Shown: positions 9,906 through 19,223, numbered from the stretch's first letter. The stretch is 64,000 bases of DNA from Vibrio splendidus (GCF_002873455.1 NZ_MCUN01000001.1:124001-188000); one strand, 5' to 3'. The notes: a model not told the origin generated them from the letters alone. Made by a program: numbers and translations.

Positions 9906-10304
9906 GTTTTTGATCACCAAAAGTACGTTTTTTTTTAATGTTTACGAATTATGTTGAACTTGAGAGCACTATTTATAACATTTGTAATTTTGTTACTAAA
10001 AATAACATTAGCTCCTATTTTATTTACCCAGTAAAATAATACCCTAATTAAAAAATAACCATTATTTTCAATTGCTTATGGGCCTGTAAAGCATTGCATT
10101 TCTAGATTTGACATGTGATCCAAGACGTATTTTGAAACTAAATTTCGTAAGTGACTAGAAAGTTAGTTCCCCATCAATATATATTTAGCGGCAGAAAATA
10201 TAATGCAATACATGGTTACATTTTCACTGGGTGCTAACATATAGGCTACGGGGGTGTGCCGTTAGAACCCATATAATTATTTTATCTTTATCAGGAGCAT
10301 AAAC
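9906..10304 (+). promoter_or_regulatory. Long AT-rich leader upstream of ptsG
   Basis: About 400 bases without a gene. It holds an 8-bp inverted repeat AAAATAAT (10033-10040) / ATTATTTT (10061-10068) and a TTGACA hexamer (10108-10113) followed at once by TGTGAT, half of a CRP site. A good ribosome site (CAGGAG) lies before the ptsG ATG. The region probably carries ptsG promoters and CRP or Mlc sites by analogy with E. coli, but I could not fix a full site for either protein. Confidence 0.35.
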
Positions 10305-11735
10305 ATGTTTAAGAACCTTTTTGCTAACCTGCAGAAAGTTGGTAAGTCTCTGATGCTACCAGTATCAGTTTTACCAGTTGCGGGTATTTTGCTAGGTGTC
10401 GGTGCAGCAGACCTTCCTTTCATTCCAGAAATCGTTTCAAACTTAATGGAACAAGCGGGTGGTTCAGTATTCGGTCAAATGGCACTACTGTTCGCAGTAG
10501 GTGTAGCACTTGGCTTTACTAATAACGACGGTGTAGCTGGTCTAGCTGCTATCGTTGGTTACGGCATCATGACTGCTACACTTGGCGTAATGGCTGGTGT
10601 AATGGGCGTTGATAAAATCGATACTGGTGTACTAGGTGGTATCCTAGTCGGTGGTGTTGCTGCTTGGGCATTCAACCGTTTCTTCCGTATTCAACTACCA
10701 GAGTACCTTGGCTTCTTCGCTGGTAAGCGTGCCGTGCCAATCATCACAGGTTTCTCTGCGATTGGTCTAGCTATCCTACTATCTGTAGTATGGCCACCAG
10801 TTGGCGGCGCTATCTCTGCGTTCTCTGATTGGGCTGCTCACCAAAACCCACAAGTGGCGTTTGGTATCTACGGTATCGTTGAGCGTTCTCTAATTCCATT
10901 TGGCCTTCACCACGTTTGGAACGTACCTTTCTTCTTTGAAGCTGGTACTTGTGTAAACGCCGCTGGCGAAACTCAAAACGGTGTTCTTACTTGTTACCTA
11001 GTTGCTGATGACGCATCTCGTGCAGCGGGCAATGGCTTCGGTCAGCTAGCTGGTGGTTACATGTTCAAGATGTTCGGTCTACCTGCTGCTGCAATCGCAA
11101 TTGCACATTCAGCTAAACCTGAAAACCGCGCTAAAGTAATGGGCATCATGGCTTCTGCTGCGTTGACTTCATTCCTAACGGGTATCACTGAACCAATCGA
11201 ATTCTCATTCCTATTCGTTGCTCCAGTACTGTACGCAATCCACGCTCTACTAGCTGGTTCTGCTTACGTTCTTGCTAACACTCTAGGTTTTGTACACGGT
11301 ACATCTTTCTCACACGGTCTAATCGACTTCCTAGTTCTATCTGGCAACGCGTCTAAGATGGGCCTAATGGTTGTATGTGGTATTGGTTACGCTGCAATTT
11401 ACTACATCGTATTCCGCACTGTGATTAAAGCACTTGACCTTAAAACTCCAGGTCGCGAAGACGAGTCAGAAGACGACATCGTTGCAACTGGTACAGAGCT
11501 TGCTGGTGAGTTAGTTGCTGCATTCGGTGGCAAAGCGAACATCACTGGTCTTGACGCTTGTATTACTCGTCTACGTGTTGCAGTTGCTGATACAGAAGCT
11601 GTTGACCAAGACAAACTGAAGAAACTAGGCGCTGCAGGTGTTGTTGTAGTTGCTGGTGGCGTACAAGCTATCTTCGGTACTAAGTCTGACAATCTTAAAA
11701 CAGACATGGATGAGTGGATCCGTAACAACGGTTAA
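10305..11735 (+). CDS. ptsG: Glucose PTS transporter EIICB (PtsG)
   Basis: PtsG imports and phosphorylates glucose, taking phosphate from EIIA-Glc. The 476-residue protein has the EIIC membrane domain (about residues 1-370, with the GITEPIEF motif of the sugar site near residue 298) followed by the EIIB domain with the phosphorylated Cys419 in [11 protein letters not shown]. The N-terminal [19 protein letters not shown] segment is the conserved amphipathic leader. Codon bias is strong, as for an abundant protein. It stands alone between two terminators. The repressor gene mlc lies 5 kb downstream, so the control circuit is probably local as well as functional. Confidence 0.95.
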   Translation: MFKNLFANLQKVGKSLMLPVSVLPVAGILLGVGAADLPFIPEIVSNLMEQAGGSVFGQMALLFAVGVALGFTNNDGVAGLAAIVGYGIMTATLGVMAGVMGVDKIDTGVLGGILVGGVAAWAFNRFFRIQLPEYLGFFAGKRAVPIITGFSAIGLAILLSVVWPPVGGAISAFSDWAAHQNPQVAFGIYGIVERSLIPFGLHHVWNVPFFFEAGTCVNAAGETQNGVLTCYLVADDASRAAGNGFGQLAGGYMFKMFGLPAAAIAIAHSAKPENRAKVMGIMASAALTSFLTGITEPIEFSFLFVAPVLYAIHALLAGSAYVLANTLGFVHGTSFSHGLIDFLVLSGNASKMGLMVVCGIGYAAIYYIVFRTVIKALDLKTPGREDESEDDIVATGTELAGELVAAFGGKANITGLDACITRLRVAVADTEAVDQDKLKKLGAAGVVVVAGGVQAIFGTKSDNLKTDMDEWIRNNG

Positions 11736-11754
11736 TTCACTGATTCAATAAATT

Positions 11755-11782
11755 AAAAGGAGGCCGAAAGGCCTCCTTTTTT
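11755..11782 (+). terminator. Intrinsic terminator after ptsG
   Basis: An 11-bp stem AAAAGGAGGCC (11755-11765) / GGCCTCCTTTT (11770-11780) with a GAAA loop is followed by further T. This is a classic strong terminator. Confidence 0.9.
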
Positions 11783-11963
11783 GTTTTCTGCGACATAAAG
11801 ATCTTTCTACGTTTCATCTTTTTTAACTCCGTGAGTTACCACTCAACTTGATGTGTTGATGCTCGTTTTTGAGCTTCTAATGGTTGCGATCTTTAACCAA
11901 GCGATGACATCTATAGCTATGATTCAAGTAATCTTCCGTTTTTCAAAACAGTCTGAGAATATT

Positions 11964-12368
11964 ATGAAACATCGTTACTTGATCGGCCTTATGTGCTGCA
12001 GCGGGGCCTCGTTTGCTCATGCTTCTGAAGCCACAGATTTAGAAGTTGGACTAGCTATCGACCAAGACCTGAGTGTCGTTGTGGAATTTGATCAGAAATA
12101 CCGGGCTACGATTGGCAATGACGGCGCTGCATTTGACTATATCTGGAAACGCGGTCAATTTGAGACTGAAGCTCCATTGAGCTGGTACGTGGGTGCTGGT
12201 GCTTGGGCTGAATGGAACGACGACTTTGGTTTGCGTTTACCGTTAGGCGTGAAAGTGAATTTCTACGAAGGTTGGAATGCTTACGCACAAGTTCACCCTG
12301 AGCTCGACATGTATAAAGGTGTTGAGTTGCAAGTGGGTGGTGCATTGGGTGTCACTTACAAGTTCTAA
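11964..12368 (+). CDS. Small outer-membrane-barrel-like exported protein
   Basis: I do not recognise a named family. The 134-residue product has a signal peptide (about residues 1-20, ending SFAHA) and a mature part of alternating polar and hydrophobic residues, rich in Gly, Trp and Tyr, and ends in YKF; this looks like a small beta-barrel or a periplasmic beta protein. The open frame extends up to a start at 11853, but the ATG at 11964 alone gives a signal peptide at the N-terminus and is chosen. It ends at a shared terminator facing the next, convergent barrel-like gene. Function unknown. Confidence 0.6.
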   Translation: MKHRYLIGLMCCSGASFAHASEATDLEVGLAIDQDLSVVVEFDQKYRATIGNDGAAFDYIWKRGQFETEAPLSWYVGAGAWAEWNDDFGLRLPLGVKVNFYEGWNAYAQVHPELDMYKGVELQVGGALGVTYKF

Positions 12369-12390
12369 ATTGAAATAAAACCGTTTTTAT

Positions 12391-12425
12391 AATGAAAAAG
12401 CCAGCATCAAGCTGGTTTTTTCATT
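12391..12425. terminator. Bidirectional terminator between convergent barrel genes
   Basis: A long inverted repeat (12391-12405 with 12411-12425), arms reading AATGAAAAAGCCAGC and its near complement, has A and T runs at both ends, so it can stop transcripts from either side. Confidence 0.75.
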
Positions 12426-12478
12426 TCGTTAGAATACTTCTAGTCTAAAGACTTATTGATCCAATATAGGGACTCAAC

Positions 12479-13072
12479 CTAGAAGGTAAAACTCAATCCA
12501 ACATTGGCTTGGAATTGATTCATCCAGTCAGTATCAAAGCGGATGATGCAGTCTTGACCATTGCTCGGTACGTTACAAACACCAGAGGTGTCGTTGTCGA
12601 CCACAGTACCTAGCCAACGCACTTGTGTATTTAACGCTAAGCGATTACTAAATTTGTACTCTAAGCCACCAAAGATAGAAGTTGAGAAGCCATATTTATC
12701 CTTTGCCCAGTCTACATCAACGTAAGAAGCCCCAAGGCCGAGCCCTAGATAGCCAGACAACACAGAGGAAGCAGGGTAGTAGATGCTGCTTTGAAAGTGA
12801 AGGTATTGGATGGAAGAGCTTAGGTTGAGCGTTTCTAATTCAGAGCTCTGGTTAGAATAGAAAAAGCCGATGCGCCCTTTTTCAAGTGGCGTTTCAATCG
12901 CAAAGGTGTAGTTCTCCGAACCTTTCATATCATACGTTTTACCATCCTGGTCTTCGACACTACCGCCTCCGGTATAACCCACCATTGGGGTTATGATGAT
13001 CTCCGGAGAAGCATACACACTCGAAACGGAGAAAAATGCAATCAGTGCCATCATATTTGCTTTGTTATTCAT
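12479..13072 (-). CDS. Predicted outer membrane beta-barrel protein
   Basis: The product has a signal peptide (MNNKANMMALIAFFSVSSVYA, cleaved before SPEI) and a mature part with repeated amphipathic strands and a C-terminal Phe (GLSFTF), the sorting signal of outer membrane proteins. A loop with two Cys (CNVPSNGQDC) near the C-terminus may form a disulfide. The frame reaches 13090, but the ATG at 13072 has AAGGA upstream and places the signal peptide correctly (197 aa). It resembles 20-kDa eight-stranded barrels of the OmpA/OmpW size class; no specific role can be given. Confidence 0.7.
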   Translation of the reverse strand: MNNKANMMALIAFFSVSSVYASPEIIITPMVGYTGGGSVEDQDGKTYDMKGSENYTFAIETPLEKGRIGFFYSNQSSELETLNLSSSIQYLHFQSSIYYPASSVLSGYLGLGLGASYVDVDWAKDKYGFSTSIFGGLEYKFSNRLALNTQVRWLGTVVDNDTSGVCNVPSNGQDCIIRFDTDWMNQFQANVGLSFTF

Positions 13073-13217
13073 GAGTATATCCTTGTCCATACACTTACTA
13101 ATTGTGATGGTTACATCAATATTGTGCGACTAATTTCGACGATTCTTGAAGATACTTCACACACCTGATAAAACTTAAATAGAGACTCGACAAATTAATA
13201 ATAAGCCAGAGGTGTCT

Positions 13218-13307
13218 ATGGACCATAATCTGAAAAATGCTCTACAAATAACAGTGATCATCTATACCATCATTCTTTCATTTGGTTTTATTGCGATTGG
13301 TAGTTAA
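13218..13307 (+). CDS. YnhF-like 29-aa membrane peptide
   Basis: A short frame of 29 codons begins ATG at 13218 with an AGAGGTG ribosome site about eight bases upstream. The product starts MDHNLKNAL and continues as one hydrophobic helix (about residues 10-27). Length, the polar LK-containing head and the single helix match E. coli YnhF (29 aa, MSTDLKFSL...), a stress-linked inner membrane peptide. It lies between a divergent barrel gene and yjjU. Identification rests on pattern only. Confidence 0.6.
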   Translation: MDHNLKNALQITVIIYTIILSFGFIAIGS

Positions 13308-13348
13308 TACCATCTATCGCGAGGCTGGGTTTTAATACTCAGGGAATA

Positions 13349-14560
13349 ATGAATAGTGGGATTATAACCAATATTGATACAGCAATAGACTTGGGTTACT
13401 ACGCTAAGTTTATTGCTGGAAAAACAGCACTGGTCGCTCAAGGTGGCGGACAGAGAAGTATTTTCACTTCTGGAGTGCTGGATGCCTTTCTTCTTTCTAA
13501 TTTTGATCCCTTCGATGAATTTTTTGGCACTTCAGCGGGCGCTCTCAACTTATGCGCTTATCTGTGCCGCGATAAGGGCCTTGGCCGTTCTTTCGTTCTC
13601 GACCTCACGACTTCACCAGAATTCTTCAATCTCTTTTCTTATATACGGCACAGAAAGAACCTAGGATTAGAATGGGCCTTAGAGCAGATCATGGCGTACC
13701 CATACAAGCTTGATCTTGATTTGGGGCGACAAACCCTGGGCGATCGTCAACTCTTTGCTGCGGTAACCGACTCAAAAGATCTTCAAGACCATTACTTTCC
13801 TTTGCTGGGTGAAGATTGGTATAAAGTGATGATTGCAACGTGTGCCATCCCTCGTTTATACAATGATGAAATACTGATCGATAATGGAACATACGTAGAC
13901 GGCGGTGTTTCGGCTGCTATTCCTGTGCAAGAAGCTTGGCGTCGTCAGGCACGATCTATTGTTGTTATTAGAACAGAACCTACCTTTGAGTCGAATGTTG
14001 ATTTACCCATTCAGGATCAAAAGAAGCCAATTTTAGCGAAGAACAACAGGGCTTCTTTAGAAGAACTTGAATGGTTTCGTGACTCATTGAATAATGTTCA
14101 AGGTCATTGGCAACAAAAAGTAGATCAATGGAAAACCGATTGGAGCTCGTTCTTTCAACAACAAATTTTGAGTTCAAAAGAGCAAAAGCGCGACAGGGTG
14201 CATTTGGATCTTTTAAATGGTGGTCGATGGTTGTTTGGCGCAGATGATATCTATCGTTTAAGTCACTTGATTGGTGATAAATTTGATTCGGGCTTGGCTG
14301 ATATGTTGATGGTCCATTACCAAACCTACTCGTTGACTCAGGACTTCCTCAACTCTCCTCCCGATGACGCCTTCGTGGTTCAGATAGCACCTAGCCAACC
14401 GCTAAAATCGAGCTCATTAATGAGTGATAAAGAAGACTTATTGCACGATTACCAATTGGGTCTAGAAGCTGGCTACCGTTTTGTAGAAACCTACACCTCT
14501 ACGGAAAATGCTCGTAGCTCACATATGCCACAGTTGGCAAGCGTCGCTGCTGAGAAGTAA
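13349..14560 (+). CDS. Patatin-like phospholipase, YjjU family
   Basis: The protein is a predicted serine lipid hydrolase of the patatin group. It has the oxyanion motif QGGGQRS (about residues 32-38), the nucleophile elbow GTSAG (about 59-63) and the DGG motif of the Ser-Asp dyad (DGGVS, about 190). The order and the surrounding FTSGVLDAF and AIPVQEA blocks match E. coli YjjU. At 403 residues it is somewhat longer than YjjU, with a charged, Trp-rich insert near residues 225-275. ATG at 13349 has AGGGAA just upstream. It is followed by repeats and a terminator shared with pykA. Confidence 0.85.
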   Translation: MNSGIITNIDTAIDLGYYAKFIAGKTALVAQGGGQRSIFTSGVLDAFLLSNFDPFDEFFGTSAGALNLCAYLCRDKGLGRSFVLDLTTSPEFFNLFSYIRHRKNLGLEWALEQIMAYPYKLDLDLGRQTLGDRQLFAAVTDSKDLQDHYFPLLGEDWYKVMIATCAIPRLYNDEILIDNGTYVDGGVSAAIPVQEAWRRQARSIVVIRTEPTFESNVDLPIQDQKKPILAKNNRASLEELEWFRDSLNNVQGHWQQKVDQWKTDWSSFFQQQILSSKEQKRDRVHLDLLNGGRWLFGADDIYRLSHLIGDKFDSGLADMLMVHYQTYSLTQDFLNSPPDDAFVVQIAPSQPLKSSSLMSDKEDLLHDYQLGLEAGYRFVETYTSTENARSSHMPQLASVAAEK

Positions 14561-14601
14561 TGCTTGATGTTGATAAGTAACACTTCAAGTTGATGAGTTA
14601 G

Positions 14602-14681
14602 CATGTCGTTAGTTTACTATGTCGTTAGTGTATTCTGCCGTTGATTGGTCATGCCGTTAATTGATCATGTCATTAGCGAAG
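14602..14681. repeat. Degenerate ~16-bp tandem repeats
   Basis: About five imperfect copies of a unit close to CATGYCGTTARTTNAT lie head to tail between the yjjU stop and the terminator. A shorter pair related to AAGTTGATGAGTTA precedes them. They contain no long open frame. Confidence 0.55.
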
Positions 14682-14695
14682 AATGTTCTGAAATG

Positions 14696-14733
14696 AAAAA
14701 GGGTTATTGAACTTGGTTCGATAACCCTTTTTT
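14696..14733. terminator. Bidirectional terminator yjjU/pykA
   Basis: A long stem (about 14696-14712 with 14716-14733) containing AAAAAGGGTTAT and its complement has A and T runs on both flanks, so it serves both convergent genes. Confidence 0.85.
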
Positions 14734-14778
14734 GTGTACTTTGTTTTATGTATGAATCCCAACCTTAGTAGTAAGACG

Positions 14779-16227
14779 TTAGGTGACAGGTAGGATTCTC
14801 ATGCAGTTGGTTGATCCCGCCACATCCATAATGTCGCCTTGAGTGACGATCACTAGGTCGCCAAACTTAAGGTGTCCTTTTTCTTTCAGGCAACTGAGCG
14901 TAGATAATGCAATGTCAAAACTATCTTCGGCTGCTGTTTCGAAATAGATAGGTGTCACACCTCGGTACAAGGTACAGCGATTAAGCGTTCCTTCGTTACG
15001 AGACAGCGCGTAGATAGGCATGTCAGCGCTTAGGCGAGACATCATCAGTGCGGTACGACCTGACTCGGTGAGAGTGACTACGCCCTTAATGCCTTCCATA
15101 TGGTTTGCAGAATAGATGGTTGCCATCGACACGGTTTCTTCGGCGGTAACAAAGGTGCGGTCAATACGGTAATTAGATTGGTTATTAATGCCCGCCATTT
15201 TCTCTGCGCCAATACAGACTTCTGCCATCGATTTTACCGTTTCAACGGGGTAATCACCTGCTGCGGTTTCACCAGAGAGCATGACTGCATCTGTTCCATC
15301 AAGTACCGCATTGGCAACGTCCATTACTTCGGCACGGGTTGGCATGGGTGCTGAGATCATTGATTCCATCATCTGAGTTGCGGTGATGACTGTTCGGTTA
15401 AGCGCTCTAGCACGGCGTATAAGCTGTTTTTGCACTCCGACCAATTCAGGGTCACCAATCTCCACTCCGAGGTCACCACGAGCCACCATGACCACATTTG
15501 AAGCCATTATGATGTCATCCATGTTCTCAACAGTGGCTACCGTCTCTGCTCGCTCTACTTTTGCTACAAGGTGAGCTTCTAAACCTGCTTCTCGTGCGAG
15601 CTGACGAGCGTAGTGCATATCTGCGCCGTTGCGTGGGAAAGATACCGCGAGGTAATCCACCTTGATTTTGGCTGCGGTAACGATGTCGCGCTTGTCTTTA
15701 TCTGTCAGCGCTTCTGCGGAAAGGCCACCGCCTTTTTTGTTGATGCCTTTGTTATTCGAGAGTGGGCCGCCAATGATAACTTCGGTATGAACGCGACAGC
15801 CTTCCACTTTGGTCACTTTCAGCTGAACACGGCCATCGTCAAGCAGCAGGATGTCGCTGGCTGATACGTCGTTAGGTAACTCTTTGTAATCAAGGCCAAC
15901 GGCTTGTTGGTTGCCTTCACCTAAACCTAGGCTACTGTCGAGAGTAAATTGATCACCAACGGCTAATTGGATTTTGCCATCTTTGAATGTCGACACACGA
16001 ATCTTGGGACCTTGTAAGTCACCTAGAATAGCGATTTGAGTGCCGAGTCTTTTTGCTATTGCTCGGACGTTTTCTGCGCGTTGTATATGGTCGTCGCTGG
16101 TGCCGTGAGAGAAGTTCATACGGACGACATTGGCACCGGCTTTGATGATTTCTTCAAGCACGTTACCTTTATCGGTAGAAGGGCCTAGCGTGGTGACGAT
16201 TTTCGTTTTTCTTAATTCGGCTGTCAT
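14779..16227 (-). CDS. pykA: Pyruvate kinase (PykA type)
   Basis: Pyruvate kinase makes pyruvate and ATP from phosphoenolpyruvate. The 482-residue product starts [12 protein letters not shown] and has the NFSHG motif, GDLQGPKIR, the catalytic-lysine region, ARGDLGVEI with Mg ligands, and [11 protein letters not shown]. Features such as [22 protein letters not shown] place it with E. coli PykA (480 aa, AMP-activated) rather than PykF. The start at 16227 has AGGAG six bases upstream. It is divergent from mlc across a 319-base gap. Confidence 0.94.
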   Translation of the reverse strand: MTAELRKTKIVTTLGPSTDKGNVLEEIIKAGANVVRMNFSHGTSDDHIQRAENVRAIAKRLGTQIAILGDLQGPKIRVSTFKDGKIQLAVGDQFTLDSSLGLGEGNQQAVGLDYKELPNDVSASDILLLDDGRVQLKVTKVEGCRVHTEVIIGGPLSNNKGINKKGGGLSAEALTDKDKRDIVTAAKIKVDYLAVSFPRNGADMHYARQLAREAGLEAHLVAKVERAETVATVENMDDIIMASNVVMVARGDLGVEIGDPELVGVQKQLIRRARALNRTVITATQMMESMISAPMPTRAEVMDVANAVLDGTDAVMLSGETAAGDYPVETVKSMAEVCIGAEKMAGINNQSNYRIDRTFVTAEETVSMATIYSANHMEGIKGVVTLTESGRTALMMSRLSADMPIYALSRNEGTLNRCTLYRGVTPIYFETAAEDSFDIALSTLSCLKEKGHLKFGDLVIVTQGDIMDVAGSTNCMRILPVT

Positions 16228-16546
16228 GAATACTCCTAGAGTGAGGCCAAGTAATCTTTTAAAAGACTGAATTAAGTATATGCATTAATTGATTATTTAT
16301 TGGGAGCTAGGAGGATATTTCTTTATTTGGCTCTAATTATTGAATTCAGGGCTCAATAACGATGTTTTATTCAGAAAATTAAGTCTCAATTTATCGATGT
16401 GGGTGTTAATTTTTCTCGAACTATTTGACTCGATACACAAAGATTCATGTATATACGTGATACTGGTCACGGCGATATACCAAGTGACTTCACAATTACT
16501 TCGCAAAGTAAAAAAATTACCTCGTTGATGATTTCTGGAGCGTAAA
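16228..16546 (+). promoter_or_regulatory. Divergent pykA-mlc control region with CRP-like site
   Basis: The gap must carry promoters for both genes. At 16456-16471 there is CGTGA-TACTGG-TCACG, a symmetric match to the CRP consensus TGTGA-N6-TCACA with one change in each half. It lies about 75 bases before the mlc start, a suitable distance for activation. Control of mlc by CRP is known in E. coli; here it is inferred. Confidence 0.5.
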
Positions 16547-17764
16547 ATGTACATGGCTCAACCGGGCCATATTGATCATATCAAACAGGTCAATGCTGGT
16601 CGTGTATATAAACTAATTGACCTTAAAGGTCCTATTTCTCGTATCGATCTGTCCAAGCAAAGTGAGTTGGCTCCGGCGAGTATTACTAAAATTACCCGTG
16701 AACTCATTGAAGCTCACCTTATTCACGAAACGACGGTTCAAGAAGCCACGACTCGTGGGCGTCCTGCTGTCGGTCTGCAAACCAATAATGAAGGTTGGCA
16801 GTTTCTGTCGATGCGTCTTGGTCGTGGATACTTGACGATCGCGCTCCATGAATTGGGCGGCGACGTGCTTATCGATACTAAGATTGATATTCATGAACGT
16901 GACCAAGATGATGTGCTTGCGCGTCTTCTACATGAAATTGATGAGTTTTTCCAAACCTATGCTGAGCAACTCGATAGGGTGACAAGCATTGCGGTTACGC
17001 TACCGGGTCTTGTGAATTCTGAGCAAGGTATTGTGTTGCAGATGCCGCACTACAACGTTAAAAATTTAGCGTTGGGTCCTGAGATCTACAAAGAAACGGG
17101 TCTACCAGTCTTTATCGCCAATGATACCCGAGCTTGGGCATTGGCAGAGAAGTTGTTTGGTCACTCACAAGATAACGATAATTCTGTTCTTATCTCGATT
17201 CACCATGGTGTCGGTGCCGGGATCATTCTTGATGGCCGAGTGCTGCAAGGTCGCCACGGCAATATCGGTGAACTTGGGCATATCCAGATCGATAAGCAGG
17301 GCAAACTTTGTCATTGTGGTAACCGAGGCTGCTTAGAAACGGTCGCGAGTTCTCAGGCGATCCGTGATCAAGTGAAAGAACGATTGGCTAATGGTGAAGC
17401 ATCGTCATTAACTGTGTTTGAAGATGTCACTATTGAACAGATCTGTGCTGCAGCGGCTGATGGTGATCCATTGGCTGTTGAAGTTATTGAACAGTTAGGT
17501 CGTTACTTGGGTGCCGCGATAGCGATTGTGATTAACCTTTTCAACCCTGAGAAAGTCTTGGTGGGTGGTGTTATCAATCAGGCTAAAAGCGTGTTGTACC
17601 CTGCGATTCAAAAGTGTATCGAAGAGCAGAGTTTATCGGTTTACCATCAAGATCTAGAGCTGGTTGAATCTCGGTTCTATAAACAAGCAACCATGCCTGG
17701 TGCAGCGCTTGTGAAGCAAGCCTTATATGATGGCCAACTGTTAATGAAAGTGATTGAAGGCTAA
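16547..17764 (+). CDS. mlc: Transcriptional regulator Mlc (ROK family)
   Basis: Mlc represses ptsG and other PTS genes and is removed from DNA by binding dephosphorylated PtsG. The 405-residue protein has an N-terminal winged helix (about residues 12-75, ISRIDLSKQSELAPASITK), the TRGRPAVGL linker and a ROK domain with ELGHIQID and the zinc site CHCGNRGCLE. The N-terminal AQPGHIDHIKQVNAG closely follows E. coli Mlc, which separates it from NagC. ATG at 16547 has GGAG six bases upstream; ATG at 16553 is the alternative. ptsG lies 5 kb upstream in the window. Confidence 0.92.
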   Translation: MYMAQPGHIDHIKQVNAGRVYKLIDLKGPISRIDLSKQSELAPASITKITRELIEAHLIHETTVQEATTRGRPAVGLQTNNEGWQFLSMRLGRGYLTIALHELGGDVLIDTKIDIHERDQDDVLARLLHEIDEFFQTYAEQLDRVTSIAVTLPGLVNSEQGIVLQMPHYNVKNLALGPEIYKETGLPVFIANDTRAWALAEKLFGHSQDNDNSVLISIHHGVGAGIILDGRVLQGRHGNIGELGHIQIDKQGKLCHCGNRGCLETVASSQAIRDQVKERLANGEASSLTVFEDVTIEQICAAAADGDPLAVEVIEQLGRYLGAAIAIVINLFNPEKVLVGGVINQAKSVLYPAIQKCIEEQSLSVYHQDLELVESRFYKQATMPGAALVKQALYDGQLLMKVIEG

Positions 17765-17933
17765 CCCCTTTTTTCTCATCTTGTAGTCTTACCTTGAACC
17801 TTTCCATGCACTTAAGCTTTGTATAACATCATTTGTTGTACTTAGTTTAAGTATTCTGTGCATTGGCGCTTTGCTTTAACCTATTGAAGTAGGCTATTGT
17901 AGCCACAGTTATTATTTGTCACTAAGGTGTTGT

Positions 17934-18875
17934 ATGTCTGGCGTTTTAAATTCGGTTGATCAGAGAACCAAACTGGTCGGTGAAAACCGTCTGGAGCTCT
18001 TGTTATTCAGCTTAAACAGTCGTCAATTATTTGCGATTAACGTATTTAAAGTGAAAGAAGTCCTAAAAGTGCCAGTACTCACTCGCTTACCGGGCTCTCA
18101 CCATCATATTACGGGTGTTGCGTCTTTACGTGGTGAATCGGTGCCTGTTATCGATTTGCGCAGCGCGATTGGCTTTCCACCGTCACGAGATGAGACTCAA
18201 GAAAATAATTTGATCATCACGGAATACAACCGAACCGTACAAGGTTTCTTGGTTGGACAAGTCCGTAATATCGTGAATACGACGTGGACTGAAATTCAGC
18301 CGCCTCCAAAGACAACGGGTCGTGCCAATTACCTGACGGCTATCACGCATATTCAAGAAGAAGAGCAGCACAAGATCGTTGAGATCATTGATGTTGAGAA
18401 GGTACTCGCTGAGATCATCGATTATGACGTTTCAATTTCTGACGGTGTCTTAGATGAGCAACTTGCCAATGAAATGGTTGGACGCAATGTACTTATCGTT
18501 GATGACTCTTCGACCGCGCGTAACCAGATTAAAGGTACCTTGTCGCAACTGGGTTTGAACATTATCGAATGTTGTGATGGTTTAGAAGCTCTGACTTTAC
18601 TTAAGGGTTGGTGTGATGAAGGTAAAGACATTAACCAAGAAATACTATTGATGATCACCGATGCCGAAATGCCTGAAATGGACGGCTATAAACTGACTCA
18701 TGAAGTGCGTACGGATCCAAGAATGCATGACCTATTTATTACGCTAAATACTTCATTAAGTGGAAGTTTTAATGAAGCCATGGTTGAGAAAGTAGGGTGT
18801 AATCGCTTTATTTCTAAGTTCCAACCGGACCTCTTGGTTGAAGTGACTCAAGAGCGAATGCGTCAGATTTTGTAA
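17934..18875 (+). CDS. cheV: Chemotaxis coupling protein CheV
   Basis: CheV links chemoreceptors to CheA and is itself phosphorylated. The 313-residue protein has a CheW-like domain (about residues 15-160) and a receiver domain (about 183-305) with the acidic DD pair in IVDDSS, the phosphoacceptor Asp243 in ITDAEMPEMDG, and Lys in FISKF. The frame opens at a TTG at 17916, but ATG at 17934 with TAAGGTG upstream gives the typical CheV N-terminus (MSGVLNSVDQRT). It stands apart from other motility genes here. Confidence 0.93.
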   Translation: MSGVLNSVDQRTKLVGENRLELLLFSLNSRQLFAINVFKVKEVLKVPVLTRLPGSHHHITGVASLRGESVPVIDLRSAIGFPPSRDETQENNLIITEYNRTVQGFLVGQVRNIVNTTWTEIQPPPKTTGRANYLTAITHIQEEEQHKIVEIIDVEKVLAEIIDYDVSISDGVLDEQLANEMVGRNVLIVDDSSTARNQIKGTLSQLGLNIIECCDGLEALTLLKGWCDEGKDINQEILLMITDAEMPEMDGYKLTHEVRTDPRMHDLFITLNTSLSGSFNEAMVEKVGCNRFISKFQPDLLVEVTQERMRQIL

Positions 18876-18936
18876 TTAATACTGCTGTACGGTTATTTTG
18901 AGTGACCTTATGGAAAGTGTTTGCTAATATTCATAC

Positions 18937-18962
18937 AGCATATTTTTTTAACGAAATATGCT
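18937..18962 (+). other. AT-rich stem-loop downstream of cheV
   Basis: A perfect 9-bp inverted repeat AGCATATTT (18937-18945) / AAATATGCT (18954-18962) encloses an 8-base loop. No T run follows, so it is not a normal terminator; it may be a weak end signal or an operator. Confidence 0.35.
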
Positions 18963-19010
18963 CAACTACTAGCGTAACTTTTCACACACAATTTAAGGTA
19001 GTTCCTCTTA

Positions 19011-19106
19011 ATGATATGGTTGACTTCTAAAGTCGTAATGACTTTGAGCTTATTACTATATAGGGAATTTAAGAAAAGACGTACGGAAGCTGAAGTTGAG
19101 TCATAA
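19011..19106 (+). CDS. Possible 31-aa small membrane protein
   Basis: ATG at 19011 opens a 31-codon frame starting MIWLTSKVVMTLSLLLYREF and ending in a charged tail (KKRRTEAEVES). A hydrophobic N-terminal half followed by a basic then acidic tail is typical of bacterial small membrane proteins, and a strong terminator follows 16 bases after the stop. The ribosome site is weak (AAGG about 15 bases upstream), so translation is uncertain. No family is recognised. Confidence 0.35.
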   Translation: MIWLTSKVVMTLSLLLYREFKKRRTEAEVES

Positions 19107-19122
19107 CTCAACAAATTGAATT

Positions 19123-19149
19123 AAAGGGAAGCTGATGCTTCCCTTTTTT
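19123..19149 (+). terminator. Intrinsic terminator after the small ORF
   Basis: A 10-bp stem AAAGGGAAGC (19123-19132) / GCTTCCCTTT (19137-19146) with a TGAT loop is followed by more T. It lies about 250 bases past cheV, which suggests that something between them is transcribed. The flanking A run may let it also serve dnaE2 from the other side. Confidence 0.8.
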
Positions 19150-19223
19150 GTTTTTCTATCTCAGTTTATTTAGAAGAGTGTTTAGAACAATAGCGGTGTA
19201 TATCGCTAATGAAACTTACACTG

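Noticed and set aside
10108..10136. TTGACA plus TGTGAT as a full ptsG promoter with CRP site
   Set aside because: The -10 region at the right spacing is poor and only half of a CRP site is present, so it is only mentioned in the leader entry.
11853..11963. N-terminal extension of the small exported protein
   Set aside because: It would bury the signal peptide 37 residues inside the protein; the ATG at 11964 is far more likely.
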